From Maniola hyperantus (Eukaryota; Arthropoda; Insecta; Lepidoptera; Nymphalidae): 64,000 nt of DNA. The position numbers and the translations under genes are program-made. Below, piece after piece: positions 22,501-28,500 of this stretch (within the stretch, counting starts at the first letter, position 1; each line of letters begins with the position of its first letter). A model generated the notes under the pieces. That model did no database searches. It had not been told where the DNA came from and was given only the letters and a program-made list of their open reading frames with translations. The DNA lies in NCBI RefSeq assembly GCF_902806685.2, contig NC_048539.1, positions 3,484,501 to 3,548,500 of the forward strand, read 5' to 3'.

Positions 22501-25500
22501 TTGGCCGACTTACGGCACTTAGGCTGAGACCCATAGCGTACTTTGACTTTACTAAGACTTTTTTAACTTAGTTAAAACTTTTCTAGCATGCTTAGTTTTT
22601 TAACTTGGTTTGGACTTTACACCTAGATTATACAAATAGATTTGTTAAAGAACATAGTTTATTTTGATGTAAATTTTTGGTTGAATTTATGTTTTATTCA
22701 ATTCAAAAAGTTGTCTTAAACTAGTCATATAATTCGTGAAAATTGGCAACAGTTCTTTTTTTTACCCAGTAATGTGATTAAAAATCCATATTCTATTACA
22801 TTATAAGTCAATGAAACTATATTTCTGAAATTCAGGTATTTTTTTCCAGTAAATTAGATGATTTTCAAGGACAGATTTCGGGCTTCAAAGTTGAGTCTGT
22901 TATTTATTTAATTAAAACTAGGTGCAGGAGATTGGACACTACAAAATAAATAAAATAGATTTTGTAAATATGATACATTAAAGGTCAATACGAAAGATTG
23001 ATTTATTTTAAACATGTATTCAATTATATGAAACTTCGTCCTATGATGGTAAATTTGGAGCTTGAAATCTTAGAATTTCATAGTTCAAGCGATAGCGGGC
23101 CCTTAAAATACAGTAATGTAACCAGAACGCTAGCAAAAAATTATTGTTATTATTATACTATCTAAACACAATTCAATGCCGATAACCATTTGCGTTAACA
23201 GCCTGTATATACATATACCTACTTGTTTTTGGGATCTCCAATAAAATAAAACTTTCCAATAAGTTTTCTAAACGAATTAAGGATCTTTCGAGGCCTAGAG
23301 AATCATGTGAAATACAAGGTATAATATTTCTATCGTAGCATCCATTTTACGAAAGGCATCCTCAATATACCCTGAACAGGTTTCTAATAATAATGACTAC
23401 GAAATACGTATTGTTACCTAAGAACACAATAGGGAGAAAAAAGTCGAAAATATACGACAAATAAATCCAAATAAAAGAATTCGACCGCGAAATCCCAATT
23501 GGATTGTATAATGAAGAACCGTCCAGTCGTTTCATAGACCAGTCTTTTGTCTGTTACTGGATGATTAATTTCTTCAGTTAAAATTTTTTTTGCAAAAAGA
23601 TAATATTCTCACCGTCGCGTCTCTGTCACTCGCTCCATATAAACGTAGCTTGGTTATTATTTCTATATCAATTAGGGATGATTTATGCCGACACGTGGCG
23701 GGCACGAGCCGTGCCACGTACTAGGCGCGGACGAGGCACGGATTCAAAAAACATCACGTAAGTACATTTTATATGAAGGATTTCATATTTCATGCTTCAC
23801 AGTGTGGCGTCCGTGCACTGATACGGCCACGGTAGCATAAACTGCTTTTGTTTTGACTCTGCGTGGCCTACTTACGCAATGTTCATTGACCTCAAGCATC
23901 AATCTCATCATCAATTTTACAAAATTATAGGATTTTTTTGCGTTTATTAGTGGTATCATATCAGTAATCATCAGTACTATCACCTGTCTTAATTTTTGCC
24001 AGCGTTGTGGTTACACCTGTAGATGATGTGTCAAATCATACTAAGGCTATGATTATGTTTGGACCGCTGTACGCGAGTTCCAGAAACGTCGACCCCTAGG
24101 GAAATAATCGTCATTTGTTTCCAACAAATAAAAAACTAGGTATTTTATTTCGTAAAGGATAAATAATTATGCCTTCACTTCGTAACCAAATTGAAATATA
24201 AATTACAAAGTTCTCATAGGCACTAGGCACTCAGGTCATGTAATCGCGAAAATCTCGGTAGCAATCTCAGAAGTCAGTAACATTCCTTGATGTAATTGCA
24301 TGATTTAACTTCAGATTCCTGGGAGATATCCACTAATTCAACGAAGTAACTTTTAGATCTTTTTGCAGAGAGCTTTCAAATTAACTGAAGGCGCAAACCT
24401 CACACATCAGGCTTGAAAAGCGCCCTAAGTAAGTGTGAGCGCTTTTTGATAACAAAGGCGAGCTTGGTTAGGTACTTATTTATAAACATTTTGAAGTAGG
24501 TATAGCGATTTTAGTCCCTATTTTAAAGGTGAAACCGTACCTACTTTCGACATGATAGTTGACACATAGAGCTAAAATGGCGAGTGAGATCTCATTTTTA
24601 ACCGACTTCAAAAAAGGAGGAGGTTCTCAATTAATTGGAATCTTTTTTTTGTTTTTTTATTTTTTATGTATGTTCCCCGATCACTCGAAGACGCCTAAAC
24701 CGATTTTGAATATTTTTATTTTATTTGAAAGGGTATACTTCCAAGGTGGTCCCATATAAATTTGGTGAAGATTTAATGAACATCTTTGAAGATAGATAAT
24801 AAGTAGATCTCCTAAACGGGTAAGAGTAAATTGCTCGCGATCAGTCTAATAGCTTAGTAAACAGTAGATTTTTGACCAGGCATAGCAAATTTTAATACAA
24901 TGGGGCCACTAAAAATTATGAAACATTTTTTTTTCTTTAGTGAAGTGATCCTATAAGGGTTCTTCTTTTTCTCTAAAGAAACGGGACCTTAGAAAACAGG
25001 AAATATTGTATACAGTATTCAAGTAAATAATTAATCTTTAACTTTCCGTTATCCTTCGTTCCTTTTCATTCATGAAATTCTAAGGCTTGATTTTCTATCA
25101 AAAAATCGTAAAGCCCGTCTCCCTACATACCTGAAATCTTTAAATGAACGACAAAACTGAACGGGTTTTTGCAATTTATTTCAATTTTGAATGAAGTCCA
25201 CTTTCGTTCAGACTCGAATCCCAATTGAACGTTACGGTAACAGTTGTCTGTCGATTTTCATTAGAAAAAAACCACGGTATATACGATTCAACCAATGATC
25301 TCTTCTAATACAAGTACGATGGACCTGCGATTGCCGACCTGTTTTTGAAGAATTTGATTTTCTCCATTTTAACGCTAGCTAGCATATAGATAGCAGCAGT
25401 TAGCGTTAGATGTGAGCGTACTCGGAACTAAATGTCATGAGATGTGATATAATATATACTCAACATAGATTCATCTCACAAGAAGATCATTTGACACAAA

Positions 25501-28500
25501 GTGGCAATTTTATTTCCCGGTACGCTTGATGGCCCGCTTCGAATTGGCATGAAAAATAACAGTCATTCACACCTCTTCCAGCGTACCTAGGTAGTTGTAT
25601 AGTGTCCATTTGAATGGACATAACTGACGTTAGTATCTAGTTGTGCTTGGTCGATCAACTAAAGAAAATAAAGAAATAAAGAAGAAAGAAATAAAGAGAG
25701 AAAGAAAAAGCGTTTATTTTTGTAAGCTGTCTTACCTGATTTTTTAAAATTATTTAATTGTAATAAAATTAAAAAATATTCAATATTCTGAATAAGCAGT
25801 TCTGTGAGGGATGGACGGACGTATAAAGTCGCAATAACATAAAGTTCCTTTATTATCATTTTTGTGCGGAACCCTAACCATAAAGTTCAAGAGGTTCGCT
25901 ATAATTCATCGCAGGTATCTTATTATGATGTACATTATATTATTTTGTATGGTATTTGATTAATTCGGGACGACCCAAGCCCTTTCCAACTTTGAATGAA
26001 ATCAAAATTATTCATACTCCAGCCATAATTACTTTCGATAACAATAACTTTTCAAGGAAATCCAATTTCCTTGAAAAGTTATTAAACGCCCGGTTTCTTC
26101 TAACGGGTAGTAAAAATCAACGGATTTCTAAGAAATTACTGAAAATATATGTACTATAATATAATAGTTAGACACTTGAAGTTTTCACAGATGATGTATT
26201 TCTGTTGCCGCTATAATAACAAATACTTACTAAAGAACAGAATAAAATAAATATGTAAGGGCAGCCCCCTTACATATTTATTTTACTGATTTTGATTTAC
26301 GAACAACCTGCCAGAAAATAAAGTGATCTTAAAAGGCTTCCGTTTTCCATTATGAGATACGAAACCTTAAAAAATAATTCCCACCTATTTTCGGCGTTGG
26401 CGTAGAATTACACGGTCATTAGTTTCAAATTTCTGTTTTTTCCATTAAACCTGTGATTAATAAACGGCTGTGGGCGGTTTCCGAAAAGTTTGTTTATTTA
26501 TACTTATTATTAAACCACTGGACGGATCGGGCTATTTGGCATGCAGATAGCAATTATTATTATCACGTAGACATTCGCTAAGAAAGGATTTTTGAAAATT
26601 CAATCCCTTAGGTGGTGAAACCAGGGGTTTGAAATTTGTATAGTCCATTATAAAAAATAAACGCTAAAATTGTATAGTCCACTGCTATGACGTCCTTCCC
26701 CCTAAATGTGACGAAATAAGTTATTAGCTCCCAGCTAATACTGCCTCCCTAAAACATCTTAAGTGTTTGATGAGTGCCATCTGGCAAGATAAATAAGATA
26801 TTAGTCTGTAAAATCTGCAAACATAAAGGCCGGTTCACATTATTCGAGCTGCTGCTGAAGTAAGTTTTTTGCAAGCTCTACGTTCTGTCGTGCTTTCAAT
26901 AAACTTATATCTGAGACAACATTGCGGGAAAACGGCTCGCAAAGTTTTGATTATATTCAAAGACTACCTACATTTTTTATTTTTCTGGGTTATGGTGGGC
27001 GTTGAGTCTAAGAGATGACTTTTAAAATAATATATTATTATCATATTTTTTTGTGTATATGTACTTATCATAATTGATTTAGAAACACTATGGGCTATGC
27101 ACTGCACAGAAATGCATCGAAATGGGCTGTGTTGTGCACGCTAAATTGCTAGCAGAGTGCCAATCGTGGACTGGATTAATTACTAAAGTGTACTAAAATC
27201 AGAATGCTGTTCAAATTACTCTAGTAGGAATAAATTATTGGATTGAATAGCTGTGCTGGTACAATGTAAACTGACCATAATGGTTTTAAATAAGACAGCG
27301 TTATATTTTTATTGGAACGATAAAAATCCTATGTAAAATTCATTCCACGCTTCTAGTTATGACCCTTAAAGTAACTGCGGCCACGAAAGTTCGGGATAGG
27401 CTATTAAAAAGTTTTTTGATTACGAAATAGAAGTTGGCCAAATTTTTTTATTACGTATCTTATCTTCCACACTTGAAATCTCGTACATAATCCTAAATTA
27501 GAACTTTTAATCTTAATTGGAAAATGAAAACCCAATCAAATCCCAATTTTGATTGAGTTGTGCAATCTTAGTTAGTTGGAAGGTAGGTATTTTTAAAGTT
27601 CCGTTATAAAACAACGAACCTTTATAGTTTCGAGTTCATTTATTCGTCTGTCTGTCTATAAGTCTGTATGTGTGATATAGCCATTTTAAAAGTAGATCAT
27701 TTAGCGAAACGTCTTATCGCTACAAATCATTGAGATTTTGAAAAAAAAAGTATTTTTAAGAGTCATCATGATCAACCCATCACCGGCTCACTACAGAGCA
27801 CAGGTCTCCTCTCAGAGTGAGAAGGGGTTTGGCCATAGTCTACCACGCTGGCCATGTGCGGATTGGTAGACTTCACACACCTTTGAGAACATTATGAAAA
27901 ACTCTCAGGTATGCAGGTTTTCTCCCGATGTTTTCCTTCACCGTTAAAGCAAGTGATATTTCATTAATTAAAACGCACATAACTCCGAAAAGTTAGAGGT
28001 GCGTGCCCGGAATCGATCCCCCAACCTCCGATTAGAAGGCGGACGTCCCAACCACTAGGCTATCACAGCTTTTTTTTCAGAGTACCCACATAAAATTAAA
28101 AGTCAGAAAATAAATTGAGGGGTTGCGCACTAGATCCGAATATTTACGGCTTCTGAAAATGAATTGCGGATCCGGTACGAAACCCCTCATACAAATAATA
28201 CATACTACGGCTACTTTGAATCTAAAATTCTCGAATTTGGCTCGGAGACAGCAAGTAGAGTCTTAGGGATCCTTTTTTACCATTTTGCTACGGAACCTTA
28301 AAAACAGGAAACAAAGTTGTCTATATAAATTTTAAATAAGTAGATATAGGTATAATTTATAATCCAAATGCGCATTATTAACCTTTGATTGATTGAAAAG
28401 TAAAAAATACCTCATTAATTGATTTTCAGACGCGGGTGCGTGTTTTAATTTATACTATGCAGTGATAGTGTTACAATCTTACATGGAGTGAGTGATATAC

